DNA of 64,000 nt, taken from NCBI RefSeq assembly GCF_000591035.1, contig NC_022521.1:1178001-1242000 (forward strand), in the 5' to 3' direction. Numbering within the stretch: position 1 is the stretch's first letter; every line of letters begins with the position of its first letter. Source of the DNA: Aeropyrum camini SY1 = JCM 12091 (GTDB lineage: Archaea > Thermoproteota > Thermoprotei_A > Sulfolobales > Acidilobaceae). Both the position numbers and the translations under genes were made by a program. The notes under the pieces were generated by a model. It was not told where the DNA came from, did not search any database, and saw only the letters and a program-made list of their open reading frames with translations. Below, piece after piece: positions 44,182 through 53,737 of this stretch.

Positions 44182-45417
44182 TTACCTCCTCGTGGTGAGT
44201 ATCTCCTCTAGGGCTTCTGCGAGCCTCTCGGCATCCTCCTTGCAGTTGTAGATGTAGAAGCTGGCCCTCACGCTCCCCGTGCTGGCGCCTACATGGTCGT
44301 GTAGTATGTGGGCGCAGTGCAGGCCTGTCCTGACTGCTATCCCCTTCCTGTCCAGGAGGAGGCCCAGCTCGTCGGGGCTTTTCAGGTGTGTGGTTATAGA
44401 GACTATACCGTGCCTCTCCCCCGGATTGTCGGGGCCTACGTAGCGTATGAGGCCCTCCCTGTAGAGGGGCTCCAGCAGCTTCATAGTGTATCCTGTGAGC
44501 TCGTCCTCATGCTCCGCCACCCGCTCCATACCTATCTCCATGAGCATCTCAGCCGCCTCTGCAAGGCCGACGGCCTCTATGATAGGCGGTGTCCCGGCTT
44601 CGAACTTCCACGGAGGCTCCTCCCACTCTATCTCGACCGAGCCCCCCTTAAGCCTAACCCTAGATACAGTTCCTCCCCCGCCTAGCGGCGGCTCCAGCTC
44701 CTCTAGTAGATCTCTCCTGGCCCAAAGCACCCCTATACCGGTTGGCCCCAGCATCTTGTGCCCGCTGAAGGCCGCCATATCAACCCCCATCCTCCTGAAG
44801 TCTACTGGCAGGTGGGGGACTCCCTGGGCTGAGTCTAGGACGACGAGGGCGCTCACCCTCCTTGCGGCCCTCACTACGTCCTCCACGGGTGCTACAGCCC
44901 CGGTCACGTTGGACACATGCCCAACCGCCACAACCCTTGTATCCTCTGTTACATAGTCGTCTAGCAGATCCCACCTGGGCACCCCCCTGCCGTCCAGGGG
45001 TAGTATCCTGGCCCTTCCACCCCCTAGCCTGGCGGCCCTGACCCAGGGAAGCAGTGTGGAGTGGTGGTCGCCAGCTGTCACCAGGACCTCGCCGCCCCTG
45101 AGGAGGCCGTTGTAGGCCAGCGTTAGGGCGGCTAGCTGCATAGCCTCGGTAGTGTTGCGGGTGAAGACAACCTCGTCCCAGCTGCCCCCCACGAGCCTGG
45201 CCACAACGTCTTGCGCCTCCTCGTAAGCCTTACTAGCCTCTATGCTAAGCCTGTGGACGCCGCGGTGAACATTGGCGTAGCTCCTATAAGAGAACTCTCT
45301 CATAGCCTCTACAACACGCCGGGGCTTAAGGGTGCTCGCAGCATTATCCAGATAAACAACCCCCCTCTCCAGCTCAGGAAACTCTGAGCGAAGCTCATAG
45401 CAGCTAAGCCCGGGCAT
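44182..45417 (-). CDS. sufS: Cysteine desulfurase, SufS/CsdA type
   Basis: PLP enzyme mobilising sulfur from cysteine for Fe-S clusters and thio-modification. YLDNAASTLKPRRVVEAM at the N-terminus, the PLP lysine in SGHKMLGPTGIGVLW near residue 224, and the catalytic Cys in RTGLHCAHILHDHVG near residue 365 with the following RASFYIYN. This is the SufS (group II) arrangement. 411 residues. No other suf genes are adjacent. Confidence 0.92.
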   Translation of the reverse strand: MPGLSCYELRSEFPELERGVVYLDNAASTLKPRRVVEAMREFSYRSYANVHRGVHRLSIEASKAYEEAQDVVARLVGGSWDEVVFTRNTTEAMQLAALTLAYNGLLRGGEVLVTAGDHHSTLLPWVRAARLGGGRARILPLDGRGVPRWDLLDDYVTEDTRVVAVGHVSNVTGAVAPVEDVVRAARRVSALVVLDSAQGVPHLPVDFRRMGVDMAAFSGHKMLGPTGIGVLWARRDLLEELEPPLGGGGTVSRVRLKGGSVEIEWEEPPWKFEAGTPPIIEAVGLAEAAEMLMEIGMERVAEHEDELTGYTMKLLEPLYREGLIRYVGPDNPGERHGIVSITTHLKSPDELGLLLDRKGIAVRTGLHCAHILHDHVGASTGSVRASFYIYNCKEDAERLAEALEEILTTRR

Positions 45418-45513
45418 AAGCCTAAAGACACCTCCAAGATAGAGGTCCTCTAATACCCAGTTAAGGTATAGTGCGAACCACAGGGTAAAACTTGAAGCAT
45501 AGAAGGCGGAAAC

Positions 45514-45520
45514 CTATAAG
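45514..45520 (+). promoter_or_regulatory. TATA-box candidate for tRNA-Val
   Basis: CTATAAG lies about 40 nt before the first base of tRNA-Val; with the usual 25-nt TATA-to-start spacing, transcription would begin near 45540-45545, giving a short leader. Confidence 0.4.
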
Positions 45521-45558
45521 ACCCCGCCCCGATAAGAACTGTTACCACTGGGGCCCAA

Positions 45559-45636
45559 GGGCCCGTCGTCTAGCCTGGTTAGGACGCCGCCCTGACGCGG
45601 CGGAGGTCCGGGGTTCAAATCCCCGCGGGCCCACCA
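45559..45636 (+). tRNA. tRNA-Val(GAC)
   Basis: Acceptor stem GGGCCCG (45559-45565) pairs with CGGGCCC (45626-45632), discriminator A and encoded CCA to 45636. Anticodon stem CCGCC/GGCGG with loop CTGACGC gives anticodon GAC (reads GUC, GUU). D loop TCGTCTAG...GG and T loop GGTTCAAATCC are canonical. No intron. Confidence 0.95.
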
Positions 45637-46280
45637 AAACTCCACCATAAACAATATAAACAGTCTAAACTCTATCTCCCTCCCTATAACGCTTTCACTA
45701 TCTCGAAAAATCGCCTGTGTTATACCCCTTGCAACTCTATCCAGTAGAAACCATAAACCACAACCAGAAGACCGTCCCCTAACCCTTCTGGCTAAAACTT
45801 CCAGGCTACCATTAAGAATACTAATCCGAATACACCTCCCAATATTAGCTAGATAACACATAAGAAAATAAGACCCCAACAATGCATACACCTAAAAGAC
45901 AGCACCCAAATCTTTTCCCCTTTTCTGGAGGGATGTATATACGTTTAGATTGGGGTTATGTTTATTAGGTTTGGTTGGACCTCCCTCCTTGTTTGTATAT
46001 ATTTTTGTGTGTGGTTGTTTTTGTACCTCAATGTTTTCCCCTCCGGCTGGGGGAGTATATACTCTTATCTCGTTGGTAAGGGTTATTAGGCTCCGTGTGG
46101 ACCCCCCATATGGCGAGGCCCCCGGGCTAGGGCTGGGGGCCGTGCAATAAACCCCCGGGGGCCGGGGGTTTATCTATGTGATAGAGTTGACTAGCCTCCC
46201 GCCCCCGGGATGGCAGGGTGGAAAATAGAATATAGTATCGGCTGTAGACACTACAACGCACACCAACAAAACCATGTGCA
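45637..46280. other. Gene-free stretch between tRNA-Val and the CRISPR array; probable leader
   Basis: No credible gene. An AT-rich part (45637-45900) is followed by a T/G-rich segment (45945-46070) that differs from flanking sequence in composition and includes the palindrome GAGTATATACTC (46053-46064). A strong hairpin lies at 46147-46173. The last 100 bases before the first CRISPR repeat hold an AT-rich stretch near 46222-46240 and probably include the array leader, as the degenerate repeat is at the far end. Confidence 0.4.
46147..46173. terminator. Perfect 10-bp hairpin
   Basis: ATAAACCCCC (46147-46156) and GGGGGTTTAT (46164-46173) form a perfect stem with loop GGGGGCC. It lies about 110 bp ahead of the CRISPR array. 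It may end transcription from the left or be an insulator; neither is shown. Confidence 0.4.
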
Positions 46281-46496
46281 GAATCTTCGAGATAGAATTG
46301 CAAGCACGTCTGCAGCCAGCCCCAATCCCCGACATAACGGTTTATGAATCTTCGAGATAGAATTGCAAGGTAGGCCCTCCGGGTTTGCAATAGCACCCTT
46401 GTCCTTTGAATCTTCGAGATAGAATTGCAAGCTGCATTTCGTTGTCGCCGCGATGGCGGGGCTACTGGTCGTGAATCTTCGAGATAGAATTGCAGG
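46281..46496 (+). CRISPR. Short CRISPR array, four repeats, three spacers
   Basis: 24-nt repeats start at 46281, 46346, 46408 and 46473, beginning GAATCTTCGAGA and ending ATTGCAAG. Spacers are 41, 38 and 41 nt. The last repeat ends GCAGG instead of GCAAG, so the leader should be on the left and transcription rightwards. The 3' end of the repeat matches the crRNA tag pattern of type I-A repeats in Sulfolobales. No cas gene lies within the window except a lone Cas4-like gene at 54.2 kb. Confidence 0.92.
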
Positions 46497-46542
46497 AGTG
46501 TCGAAGGTTTATATAGGGAGGGCTGGAGGAGCCTGTGCGAGG

Positions 46543-47580
46543 TTAGCCTGAGCCTGTAGAGCCGTGGAGCCTTGCGATCTCGTCCATAGGAGGCTCCCTA
46601 AACGTCTTGACCCCGTTGCTCGTGACCAGCCTTAGAGCCGGCTCTCCTGACCTGCCGGACACTCTGCCTATGAACGAGTACTCCACTCCCATCTCCTCGA
46701 GGACACGACTCGCCTCGCCAGCCTTCTCTGGAGGCACTGTGGCGAGGAGGGTGCCGCTGCTTATAAGCCGTAAGGGGTCTATGCCTAGGGTGCTAGCCAC
46801 TATCCTAGTCGCCTCTCCTAGTATTATCTTGTCCTCCTCAACCTCGATAACAGTCCTGGAGGCCAGGGCCATCTCCACGAGGCCTCCTATAACACCTCCC
46901 TCGGTGGGGTCGTGCATGGCGCTGACAACACCCGCCTCGGCAAGCTCTATAGCCTCTTCAACTATACTTACCCTAGAAGCAAGCAGCCTAGCCCCGGCTA
47001 TAACATCCTCGCCCACAGCACGGCTCCTGAGCATGTCGGCGAAGTCTGTCGCTATTATGGCTGTACCCTCGAGGGCGGCGGGTTTGACCTGGAGGACCAG
47101 GTCCCCGGGCCTAGCGGCGCTGGTGGGCGTTGTACATCCTCCGCAAGTTATTCCAGCTGCAGCCGCCACTATGATGGGCCTGGTAACCCCGGGCGCCGCC
47201 TCAGTGTGGCCACCCACTATCTCGACGCCTATTTCCTCAGCCGCCCTAACAGCATCGCCGAGCAGGGAGGCGAGGCTATCTTCGCTGGAGCCCGGGGGCA
47301 TGAGGACAGCGAGCATCTCCCACCTGGGGCGGGCTCCCGTCACGGCTATGTCATTGGCGGCCACGTGAACAGCGAGCCAGCCGGCGAGGGTGCCCGCCTC
47401 TGTTATTGGATCTAGATGCATAACCAGGTCTATAGGGCCTAGGCTTACTATGGCCGCGTCCTCGCCCACTGAGGGGCCTACCCGGGTGGATCCGGCCCGT
47501 CTCCTGCCAGCCTGCTGGAGTACTTTAGCCAGGTTTGAGAGGGGAAGCTTCCCTATCCAGTCACCACTCTTCCCGTGCAA
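46543..47580 (-). CDS. HypE-like/AIR synthase family protein (COG0309)
   Basis: ATP-binding protein of the AIR synthase/HypE fold. Segments [57 protein letters not shown] and [17 protein letters not shown] are typical of COG0309. HypE ends in a conserved Cys that is carbamoylated; here the chain ends GSTGSG, so it is not a genuine hydrogenase-maturation HypE. It overlaps the MetE gene by 20 nt, suggesting a link to methionine synthesis. Exact role unknown. Confidence 0.85.
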   Translation of the reverse strand: MHGKSGDWIGKLPLSNLAKVLQQAGRRRAGSTRVGPSVGEDAAIVSLGPIDLVMHLDPITEAGTLAGWLAVHVAANDIAVTGARPRWEMLAVLMPPGSSEDSLASLLGDAVRAAEEIGVEIVGGHTEAAPGVTRPIIVAAAAGITCGGCTTPTSAARPGDLVLQVKPAALEGTAIIATDFADMLRSRAVGEDVIAGARLLASRVSIVEEAIELAEAGVVSAMHDPTEGGVIGGLVEMALASRTVIEVEEDKIILGEATRIVASTLGIDPLRLISSGTLLATVPPEKAGEASRVLEEMGVEYSFIGRVSGRSGEPALRLVTSNGVKTFREPPMDEIARLHGSTGSG

Positions 47581-48559
47581 TCCTTGCTGCCTCCACCATG
47601 TTCCTCAGCTTGGCCCTAGCCACCTCTCTGGGCAGCCTCTTCAGGCCGCAGTCCGGGTCTACGTAGACCTTCTCGGGCCCCACAATATCAGCTTTCATGA
47701 GCTTGTCTATAGCGTCCTTCACCTCCTCCACGCTCTCTATCTGGAAACTGTGGACGTCGATAACGCCGTAGCCTATCTCCTTGTCGTACCCATACTCCTT
47801 AAGGTATGGAAGCAGCCTGAAGTTGCTGTTCTTCATCTCTAGGTCGAACTGGTCGACGGGATAGTCGAGTATGTAGGGCAGTATCCTCTCCAGTTCCCCG
47901 TAGCATATGTGAACTATCCTCTTGGCGCCGACTCCTTTGAAGACTATTTCTAGTGCTTCCTTCAACAGCTCGGCCTCCTCCCTGAAGGGTCTGGTTGAGA
48001 GGGCCGGCTCGTCGACCTGAATATACTCGGCTCCCCGGCTGAGCGCCTCGTCTATCTCCCTCCTTATCGCCTTGGCGAGGTCGAATATCAACTCCCTCCT
48101 GTCGCCATAGTGTAGGTCGAAGCTCCACTCCAGCATTGTGTAAGGGCCTGTTATTATGAACTTCACGGGCCTTCCAGCGCTTATGCTCCTCGCGTACTCC
48201 CAGTCATCTATTATCATCGGCTTAACCCACCTCACCTTCCCCGCTACTATGGGTTTTCTAAAGTATACGTTGTCGAATACCCTAACCCAGTCGCCCTCCC
48301 TATAGCCCTTGAGCCTCTCGGCGAAATACACTACCATATCCTCCCTAGTCTGCTCGCCGTCGCTTATGATGTCGACGCCGGCCCAGAGGTAGTCCTCCAC
48401 CACCATCCTTATAGACTCTCTCGCAATCCCGTGGAACTCCTCCTCGCTAATCTCGCCTGACCTCCTCTTCTTTATAGCCTCGGCAGCGGGCCCTATCTTC
48501 GGGTAGCTGCCCACAACTGTTGTGGGGAATTTTCTGGGTACGGAGTAGCCGTTAGACAC
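47561..48559 (-). CDS. Methionine synthase, MetE C-terminal (core) type
   Basis: Cobalamin-independent methyltransferase core of 332 residues. It has [15 protein letters not shown] at the start, the zinc ligands in [11 protein letters not shown] (His, Cys), a Glu in the middle and Cys in [16 protein letters not shown] near the C-terminus, and [11 protein letters not shown]. Unlike bacterial MetE it lacks the N-terminal half. The neighbouring gene 2 nt upstream is a MetE-like partner. The methyl donor (folate, H4MPT or methylcobamide) in crenarchaea is not known from sequence. Confidence 0.9.
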   Translation of the reverse strand: MSNGYSVPRKFPTTVVGSYPKIGPAAEAIKKRRSGEISEEEFHGIARESIRMVVEDYLWAGVDIISDGEQTREDMVVYFAERLKGYREGDWVRVFDNVYFRKPIVAGKVRWVKPMIIDDWEYARSISAGRPVKFIITGPYTMLEWSFDLHYGDRRELIFDLAKAIRREIDEALSRGAEYIQVDEPALSTRPFREEAELLKEALEIVFKGVGAKRIVHICYGELERILPYILDYPVDQFDLEMKNSNFRLLPYLKEYGYDKEIGYGVIDVHSFQIESVEEVKDAIDKLMKADIVGPEKVYVDPDCGLKRLPREVARAKLRNMVEAARIAREEW

Positions 48560-48561
48560 CC

Positions 48562-49572
48562 CTATTCACCCCCTGCGATAGCTATTTGGGCGCCGAGCTT
48601 TTCTGCTAGAGCGTGTGTGTAGCGTCCTAGGAGCGCGGTCTTCCTGATTGCATACCGGTATGGTATGAGGTCCAGCCATGTCGATGTCGTTAGTATGAGC
48701 TTCTCGGGCTTCACACTCTCCACAACCCTCCTCACCACAGCCTCCACCTTCTCGAAGCTCTCGCTGTATATACTGCGCGCGTCTATAACCCCCAGCGCCA
48801 GCCCCTCTCCCGATCCCTTGCTGGCCACAACCTCTACCCCCCTAGACCCTGCTGCGACGAGATCCACCATCACATAGTCTACCCTAGCGTCTAGAAGGGC
48901 CTCGTAAACCTCAGGCCTGGGCGGGTAGAAGTATACTGAAACCATAGTCTCCGCACCCCCAGCCCTAGAAGCTATAACCCCGGCCAGCTCCGCCGCCAGC
49001 ACAGCATGGTCCCTCGTCGACTTCGGCTCTGAGAGGATGGGCTCGTCTATCTGGACGAAACCAGCCCCCGCTTTAACAGCCCGCTCGGCCTCGTCAGCCA
49101 GGAGGTTGGCTATAGCCTCAGCCAGCTCCTCGTCCGAGATACCGGACTCGTTCCTCGACATCAGGGTGAAGGTCACTGGCCCTGGCACCACAACCTTGAG
49201 CCTAGCGGGCTCTGCGACATGGGAGTAGGATAGGACCCTGGGCGCCAGCACGGGGTCCGTAGGCTCCGGCTCGCCGGTGAAAAGCGGTATACGGTAGAAG
49301 AAGTTATTGTCAAAATACCTCAAGAGACTTGTGGGGGTAACGTTCCTCCAAGCCTTGGAGAACGGCCTGAATATGTCGTGCCAGTCGAGCATACCGTCGA
49401 CCACATAGGGGAAACCCTGGGAGACCTGGGCTCCTATGACAGCCGAGGAGGCCTGGTTCAGCACCCCCGCCAGCTCTACATTGGAGATCTCGCCCTGCTC
49501 CAGCCTCCTCAAAGCCCTCCTAACATACCTGCTCCTAGGATACCCCCCCAGAACCTGTCCTTGGATAAGCAA
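48562..49572 (-). CDS. MetE-like protein, N-terminal-domain type
   Basis: 336-residue homologue resembling the N-terminal barrel of MetE ([68 protein letters not shown]). The His and Cys zinc ligands of the core are not present, so it is likely the non-catalytic or substrate-positioning half. It lies 2 nt upstream of the core gene, forming a split MetE operon, with the COG0309 gene last. Confidence 0.82.
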   Translation of the reverse strand: MLIQGQVLGGYPRSRYVRRALRRLEQGEISNVELAGVLNQASSAVIGAQVSQGFPYVVDGMLDWHDIFRPFSKAWRNVTPTSLLRYFDNNFFYRIPLFTGEPEPTDPVLAPRVLSYSHVAEPARLKVVVPGPVTFTLMSRNESGISDEELAEAIANLLADEAERAVKAGAGFVQIDEPILSEPKSTRDHAVLAAELAGVIASRAGGAETMVSVYFYPPRPEVYEALLDARVDYVMVDLVAAGSRGVEVVASKGSGEGLALGVIDARSIYSESFEKVEAVVRRVVESVKPEKLILTTSTWLDLIPYRYAIRKTALLGRYTHALAEKLGAQIAIAGGE

Positions 49573-49777
49573 TACTCACAACACCCCGCCGCATGTCTGA
49601 GAGTAGATGTTTTGCCTGTGCAGGGATAAAGATATAAACTATACACTATGTCCCCCAGGAGGGATGCGGTGGAGCGTAAACCACGAAACCCGGGTTATAT
49701 AGCGGTAAGTCTCATTAGCCCAGCCTCTGTCTAATAGAGATAACTTGGATCTAGGGCTGGAGGGTGCTGTCTAGGGG

Positions 49778-50947
49778 TTGCCAGCGAATCTGCCTCCCGA
49801 GGCTAAGGCTAAGCTCGCTAAATACAGTGACGCAAAGAGCGTGGAGGAGAAGATACAGGCTCTAGAAGAGTTTATAAGCGCAGTGCCGAAGCATAAGGGG
49901 ACAGAGAACCTCCTCCTCTGGGCCCGAAGGAGGCTGGCCGAGCTTAGGGAGGAGCTTGAGGAGAGGAAGAAGAGGCGTGTAGGCGGTGGCCCGAGCTTCT
50001 TCGTCGAGAAGAGCGGTGCTGGCCAGGCCGTCCTCATAGGCCCTCCCAACTCGGGGAAGAGTAGCATACTCGCCGCCCTGACGAACGCCAAGCCCGAGAT
50101 AGCCGACTACCCCTTCACCACACGCATGCCACGGGCTGGCATGCTCCCCTTCGAGGATATACAGTTTCAAATAGTAGATACGCCACCTCTGCTGCCGGGA
50201 AGCGGCTCATCGGTCAACAACAGGGTTCTAGGCTTGGCTAGGAACGCTGACGCTATAATACTGGTCTTCTCGCTTGACGATACAAACATTGTTGAGACTA
50301 TCGATGCTGTTGTTCGGGAGGTTGAGGATAGGGGGATAGTCATAACTGGTAGGAGGGGGCTGGCGAGGATTATGAAGTCGAGGGAGGTTACCGGCGTAAG
50401 GATAGAGGGGCCTGGGCGCCTCACCGACGCTACGGAGGACGATGTTAGGAGGCTGCTGTCACAGTATAGGATATACAATGCCATAGTTTATATAGAGGGC
50501 GACGTAAGCCTTGACGACGTCGAGGCCGCTGTCTACATAAACCTTGTCAGGAAACCAGCACTAGCAATACTGAATAAGGTCGACCTGCCCGGGGCTCGTG
50601 AAACCGTTAAACCGGCTCTCAAGAGGCTGGGCGAGATGGGCATAGAGGCCATAGTAGCCTCGGCAGTAAGGGGGGATGGGCTCGGGGAGGTCGCACCCAG
50701 GCTTTTCAGGATGCTAAATATAGTGAGGGTGTACACTAAGCAGCCTAACAAGGAGCCTGACAAGGACCCGCTGGTGCTACCCCGGGGGTCCACTGTTATG
50801 GATGTTGCCAGGCATATACATAAGGACCTGGTTAGGAGGTTTAAATACGCCAGGGTGTGGGGAAAGAGCGCTAAGTACCCTGGCCAGAGGGTAGGGCCGG
50901 AGCATGTAGTGGAGGATGGGGATATAGTTGAGATACATGTGAGGTGA
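49778..50947 (+). CDS. Obg/Drg-type GTPase with TGS domain
   Basis: GTP-binding protein of the Drg/Obg superfamily. N-terminal helical region, then G1 GPPNSGKSSILAAL near residue 86, the G2/G3 segment DYPFTTRMPRAGMLPFEDIQFQIVDTPPLLPG, G4 NKVD in AILNKVDLPG and a C-terminal TGS domain (VYTKQPNKEPDKDPLVLPRGSTVMDVARHIH). TTG 49778 is the start. The dolichol-kinase-like gene overlaps its stop by 4 nt. Ribosome-related function is likely from the family. Confidence 0.92.
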   Translation: MPANLPPEAKAKLAKYSDAKSVEEKIQALEEFISAVPKHKGTENLLLWARRRLAELREELEERKKRRVGGGPSFFVEKSGAGQAVLIGPPNSGKSSILAALTNAKPEIADYPFTTRMPRAGMLPFEDIQFQIVDTPPLLPGSGSSVNNRVLGLARNADAIILVFSLDDTNIVETIDAVVREVEDRGIVITGRRGLARIMKSREVTGVRIEGPGRLTDATEDDVRRLLSQYRIYNAIVYIEGDVSLDDVEAAVYINLVRKPALAILNKVDLPGARETVKPALKRLGEMGIEAIVASAVRGDGLGEVAPRLFRMLNIVRVYTKQPNKEPDKDPLVLPRGSTVMDVARHIHKDLVRRFKYARVWGKSAKYPGQRVGPEHVVEDGDIVEIHVR

Positions 50948-51633
50948 AACATCTAATGCAGGGCTGCAGCCTCCTGCCCGCCAGCCCCCTCAGGGAGGCG
51001 GCAGCCATAACCGTGCTTGCCTTATATGTGATGCTCGTTGTCATACCGGTATCGAGGCGCCTCCACTCAGCGCTGGTGAAGAGAGGTGTAGGCGAGGAGT
51101 CTAGCCGGTATTATGTGAGGAAGTTTATACACGTAGCCGCTGGGGGTGTTGTCGCCCTCCTAGTACCAGTGCTCTTCACCAGCCCACTACTACCTACGCT
51201 CGCAGCACTAACGCTAGCTGCACTACTGCTAGCCTTACATGGCAGGCTCTCGTGGTTCCAGGTTTCGGATAACATGTATGACGTCAACTTCAACATAGCC
51301 TGGGGAGCCTCCATGGCTGCTCTATGGTGCTACACCGGCGACCCCTGGATAGCCGTGCTACCAGCCCTCTTCATAAGCTTTGGAGACGCCGCCACAGGTA
51401 TAGTTAGGAACTTGCTGTTCGGCCGCCGCACTAAACACTGGCTAGGTAACGTAGCTATGGCGGCTGTTTCGATACCCATAGGCGTGGCTATAGCGGGCTG
51501 GATAGGCCTGGCGGCTGCCCTGGTCTCCTCGGCGGTGGAGAGGGTTGAGGCCGGGGCAATAGACGACAACATACTAATCGCCCTCTCCTCGAGCCTAGTT
51601 ATACTCGCGGCCGCAGCTACAGGCCAGCTCTAG
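50944..51633 (+). CDS. Dolichol kinase/CTP-transferase-like membrane protein
   Basis: 229-residue integral membrane protein with about six hydrophobic segments. The motifs RKFIHVAAG, SFGDAATGIVRN and KHWLGNVAMAAVSIP belong to the dolichol/phytol kinase and phosphatidate cytidylyltransferase-like family, which uses CTP to phosphorylate polyprenols. ATG 50944 overlaps the GTPase stop by 4 nt. It may act in dolichyl phosphate supply for protein glycosylation, by family knowledge. Confidence 0.84.
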   Translation: MKHLMQGCSLLPASPLREAAAITVLALYVMLVVIPVSRRLHSALVKRGVGEESSRYYVRKFIHVAAGGVVALLVPVLFTSPLLPTLAALTLAALLLALHGRLSWFQVSDNMYDVNFNIAWGASMAALWCYTGDPWIAVLPALFISFGDAATGIVRNLLFGRRTKHWLGNVAMAAVSIPIGVAIAGWIGLAAALVSSAVERVEAGAIDDNILIALSSSLVILAAAATGQL

Positions 51634-51678
51634 AAGGATCCTAAACTGCACATCCCTGTCTAGGGTTGACAGTAAGCT

Positions 51679-52578
51679 TCACACTAAAGACTCCCTAGCC
51701 GGGCGCGGCTGCCGGGCGTCTATGATGGAGGCCGCTCTATGCCTACTCCTAGCCTCCCTCAACCACTCATCAAGATCCACACCCCTCATACGCCTCCACC
51801 AATCCCTCCTCAGGCTTGAGACCCCCTGGACGTCTATACTGTAAACACCCATCTCCTCCCCACTGCCCAGCTTAAGCCTAACCCACCCGTCTGTACTGCT
51901 GGCCCCGGACGCCCACCAGGCGCTGGCCTCCTCGCCTGTCGAGGGAGGTACTATAACGTGGCTGAGACCCCCACCGCGGAAAGTGTAGCGCTTGGTGAAT
52001 AGAGGGAACGAGGCCATGTCAACCCCTACTACCGGCGTGTAGAAGTCTAGGGCTCTAGAGAGGTTAGCCTTCACCCAGTGCTGCTCCATGCTGAACATGT
52101 ATGAAGGGTTTATGAAAACGTCAGCACCCCCGAGGAAAAGCTCAAGGGCGGCCTCAGGAAAGCTCCAGAAGTCGGCGCATACAGCAACACCAAGCCTGGC
52201 CCTGCCTATATCCACCACCGCATAGTCGCCCCTCCATCTATCGAAGCCCCAGAGCCTCCTCTCAAGCCTGCCAACATACCTCTTCCTCTGCCTGTACAGC
52301 GGCTGCCCATCCGGCGAGTAAATAGTCGCCGTGTTGTACAGCCTACCGCCCTCCCTATAAGCCACCCCAGCGACCACGTAAACCCCTGAATCGGCGACAG
52401 CATCGAGGAGACTCCTCGATTCGTGGAATGGAAAGTACTCGGGAAAAACAACAATATCCGGCTCGAGACGGGAGGCTCTTGAGATAAGCTCTGCTGCTTT
52501 CGCAGGGTTTCCAGGATGCGAAGGATCGTTATTCACAGGCACTGGCTGTACAACAGCAACCCTAAGCACACCCTGCAC
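51679..52578 (-). CDS. Carbon-nitrogen hydrolase (nitrilase family)
   Basis: Amidase or nitrilase superfamily member. The catalytic Glu is in VVFPEYFP near residue 41, the Lys in RQRKRYVG and the Cys in GVAVCADFWSFPE near residue 134. 299 residues. The substrate amide is not deducible and neighbours give no hint. Confidence 0.85.
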   Translation of the reverse strand: MQGVLRVAVVQPVPVNNDPSHPGNPAKAAELISRASRLEPDIVVFPEYFPFHESRSLLDAVADSGVYVVAGVAYREGGRLYNTATIYSPDGQPLYRQRKRYVGRLERRLWGFDRWRGDYAVVDIGRARLGVAVCADFWSFPEAALELFLGGADVFINPSYMFSMEQHWVKANLSRALDFYTPVVGVDMASFPLFTKRYTFRGGGLSHVIVPPSTGEEASAWWASGASSTDGWVRLKLGSGEEMGVYSIDVQGVSSLRRDWWRRMRGVDLDEWLREARSRHRAASIIDARQPRPARESLV

Positions 52579-52810
52579 AGGTGAACACCCTCAAGCCCCT
52601 TTCCTCATTAACATTCGTTACCTAAACTCTCACTTAACTCACTTAATACCTGATACCACCATCCTCAGGTTCTATTGATGGGTTCTCCGTGACGGAGCGC
52701 CCCTCGGTGGGGGGCGAGTGTGGCTGGCGGTTTTGTGAATTGCTAGCGGTTATGGGCCTTGGGCTTGGAGTTTAGGTAGAGTGGGGGTTTGACGAGGAAT
52801 CCGGGAAACG

Positions 52811-52844
52811 ATCCCCCGGGAGGCTTGGTGCTTCCCGGGGGGAT
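52811..52844. terminator. Strong GC hairpin downstream of Nudix gene
   Basis: ATCCCCCGGGA (52811-52821) and TCCCGGGGGGAT (52833-52844) pair with one bulged G around an 11-nt loop. It lies 25 bp past the stop of the minus-strand Nudix gene and could end that transcript. Further hairpins CTCCG-TGA-CGGAG (52688-52700) and CGCCCC/GGGGCG (to about 52720) are close by. Confidence 0.4.
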
Positions 52845-52869
52845 GAGTGGGGCGAACTTCTCCGACCCC

Positions 52870-53388
52870 CTAGAGGCTTTTTATGAACGTTATCTTCCCG
52901 TTCACTATGACGAGGTAGTACGGCTTTGCCGATTCACTCTGCTTAGCCAAGACCTCGGCAAGGCTTTGTGGCCATAGCTTCTCTATAAACTCGTCTAGCC
53001 TCCGCCACTCTAGCTGGACGAACTTGCTACGGCTCCTCGGGTTTCCTTTGTAGTTGCATGTGAAGTAGAAGAGTATCTCGTGGAAAGGTTGATCCGTCTC
53101 TAGCACCTCCACTATGTACATAAGCTTATCGGGCTCAACTATAATCCCCGCCTCCTCCTTCATCTCCCTCACGAGACATAGAGGTATACTCTCGCTATAC
53201 TCAACCCTACCTCCCGGGAATACGTAGGCCTCTTTCTTAGGGTCCCACTGAACGAGGAGCCGGCCGTCCCTCCTCTCTATTATGCATCTGGCCCTCACCA
53301 CAGGCGTCCTCCTATGCCTCGGCACTATACAGTACACCCCCCGGAGGTGGTAATATCGGGTTGTCATCCAGTTATTCTTTAAACACAC
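52870..53388 (-). CDS. Nudix hydrolase
   Basis: 172-residue Nudix pyrophosphohydrolase. The Nudix box is complete: G-R-V-E-Y-S-E, then seven residues and R-E-M-K-E-E-A-G. An N-terminal helix-strand region with RCIIERRDGRLLVQWDPKK precedes it. The frame opens at 53388 (MCLKNNW); a later start is possible. Substrate could be a nucleotide or dinucleotide; not deducible. Confidence 0.88.
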   Translation of the reverse strand: MCLKNNWMTTRYYHLRGVYCIVPRHRRTPVVRARCIIERRDGRLLVQWDPKKEAYVFPGGRVEYSESIPLCLVREMKEEAGIIVEPDKLMYIVEVLETDQPFHEILFYFTCNYKGNPRSRSKFVQLEWRRLDEFIEKLWPQSLAEVLAKQSESAKPYYLVIVNGKITFIKSL

Positions 53389-53413
53389 CTACCCTCTACT
53401 GGGGGACTACCGC

Positions 53414-53737
53414 TTGGAAGGGCTCATATATACAGTGTTGAAGGCTATAGGTGAAAACGGCGTCCTCACTCCGGGCGATGCTGTTAGGGTTGTCAGCGCC
53501 CCTCGCTATAAAATTCTGGCGGCGTTCCAGATGCTAGAGGAGCTCGGGCTCGCAGAGACTATATATAGTAGGGGGAGCCATAAGGTGTTCACACTGACAA
53601 GCCTGGGAAGGAAGGTCCTCATTGCTATAGAAAGCGGGCTAACACTCAGGGGGCTGCTGGAGGAGGGTGTTGAGAGGACTCAGCCCACGATTTCCGAGGC
53701 AGCGTCGGCGGATCAAGTAATATCATCCGGAACATAG
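53414..53737 (+). CDS. Winged-helix regulator
   Basis: 107-residue protein with one winged helix: YTVLKAIGENGVLTPGDAVRVV, RYKILAAFQMLEELGLAETIYSRGSHKVFTLTSLGRKVL. This resembles small archaeal MarR/ArsR-type regulators. Start TTG 53414. Divergent from the Nudix gene and convergent (25-bp overlap) with the next gene. Its target is unknown. Confidence 0.72.
   Translation: MEGLIYTVLKAIGENGVLTPGDAVRVVSAPRYKILAAFQMLEELGLAETIYSRGSHKVFTLTSLGRKVLIAIESGLTLRGLLEEGVERTQPTISEAASADQVISSGT

Noticed and set aside
45514-45891. ORF of 125 aa on the minus strand
   Set aside because: It runs across tRNA-Val antisense; the WARGDLNPGPPPRQ part is the reverse complement of the tRNA.
45950-46150. Plus-strand ORF of 66 aa before the CRISPR array
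   Set aside because: T-rich sequence gives a hydrophobic low-quality frame with no ribosome site or homology.
51330-51572. Minus-strand ORF antisense to the dolichol-kinase-like gene
   Set aside because: Only the plus frame has the family motifs; the antisense frame is Ala/Pro/Thr-rich.
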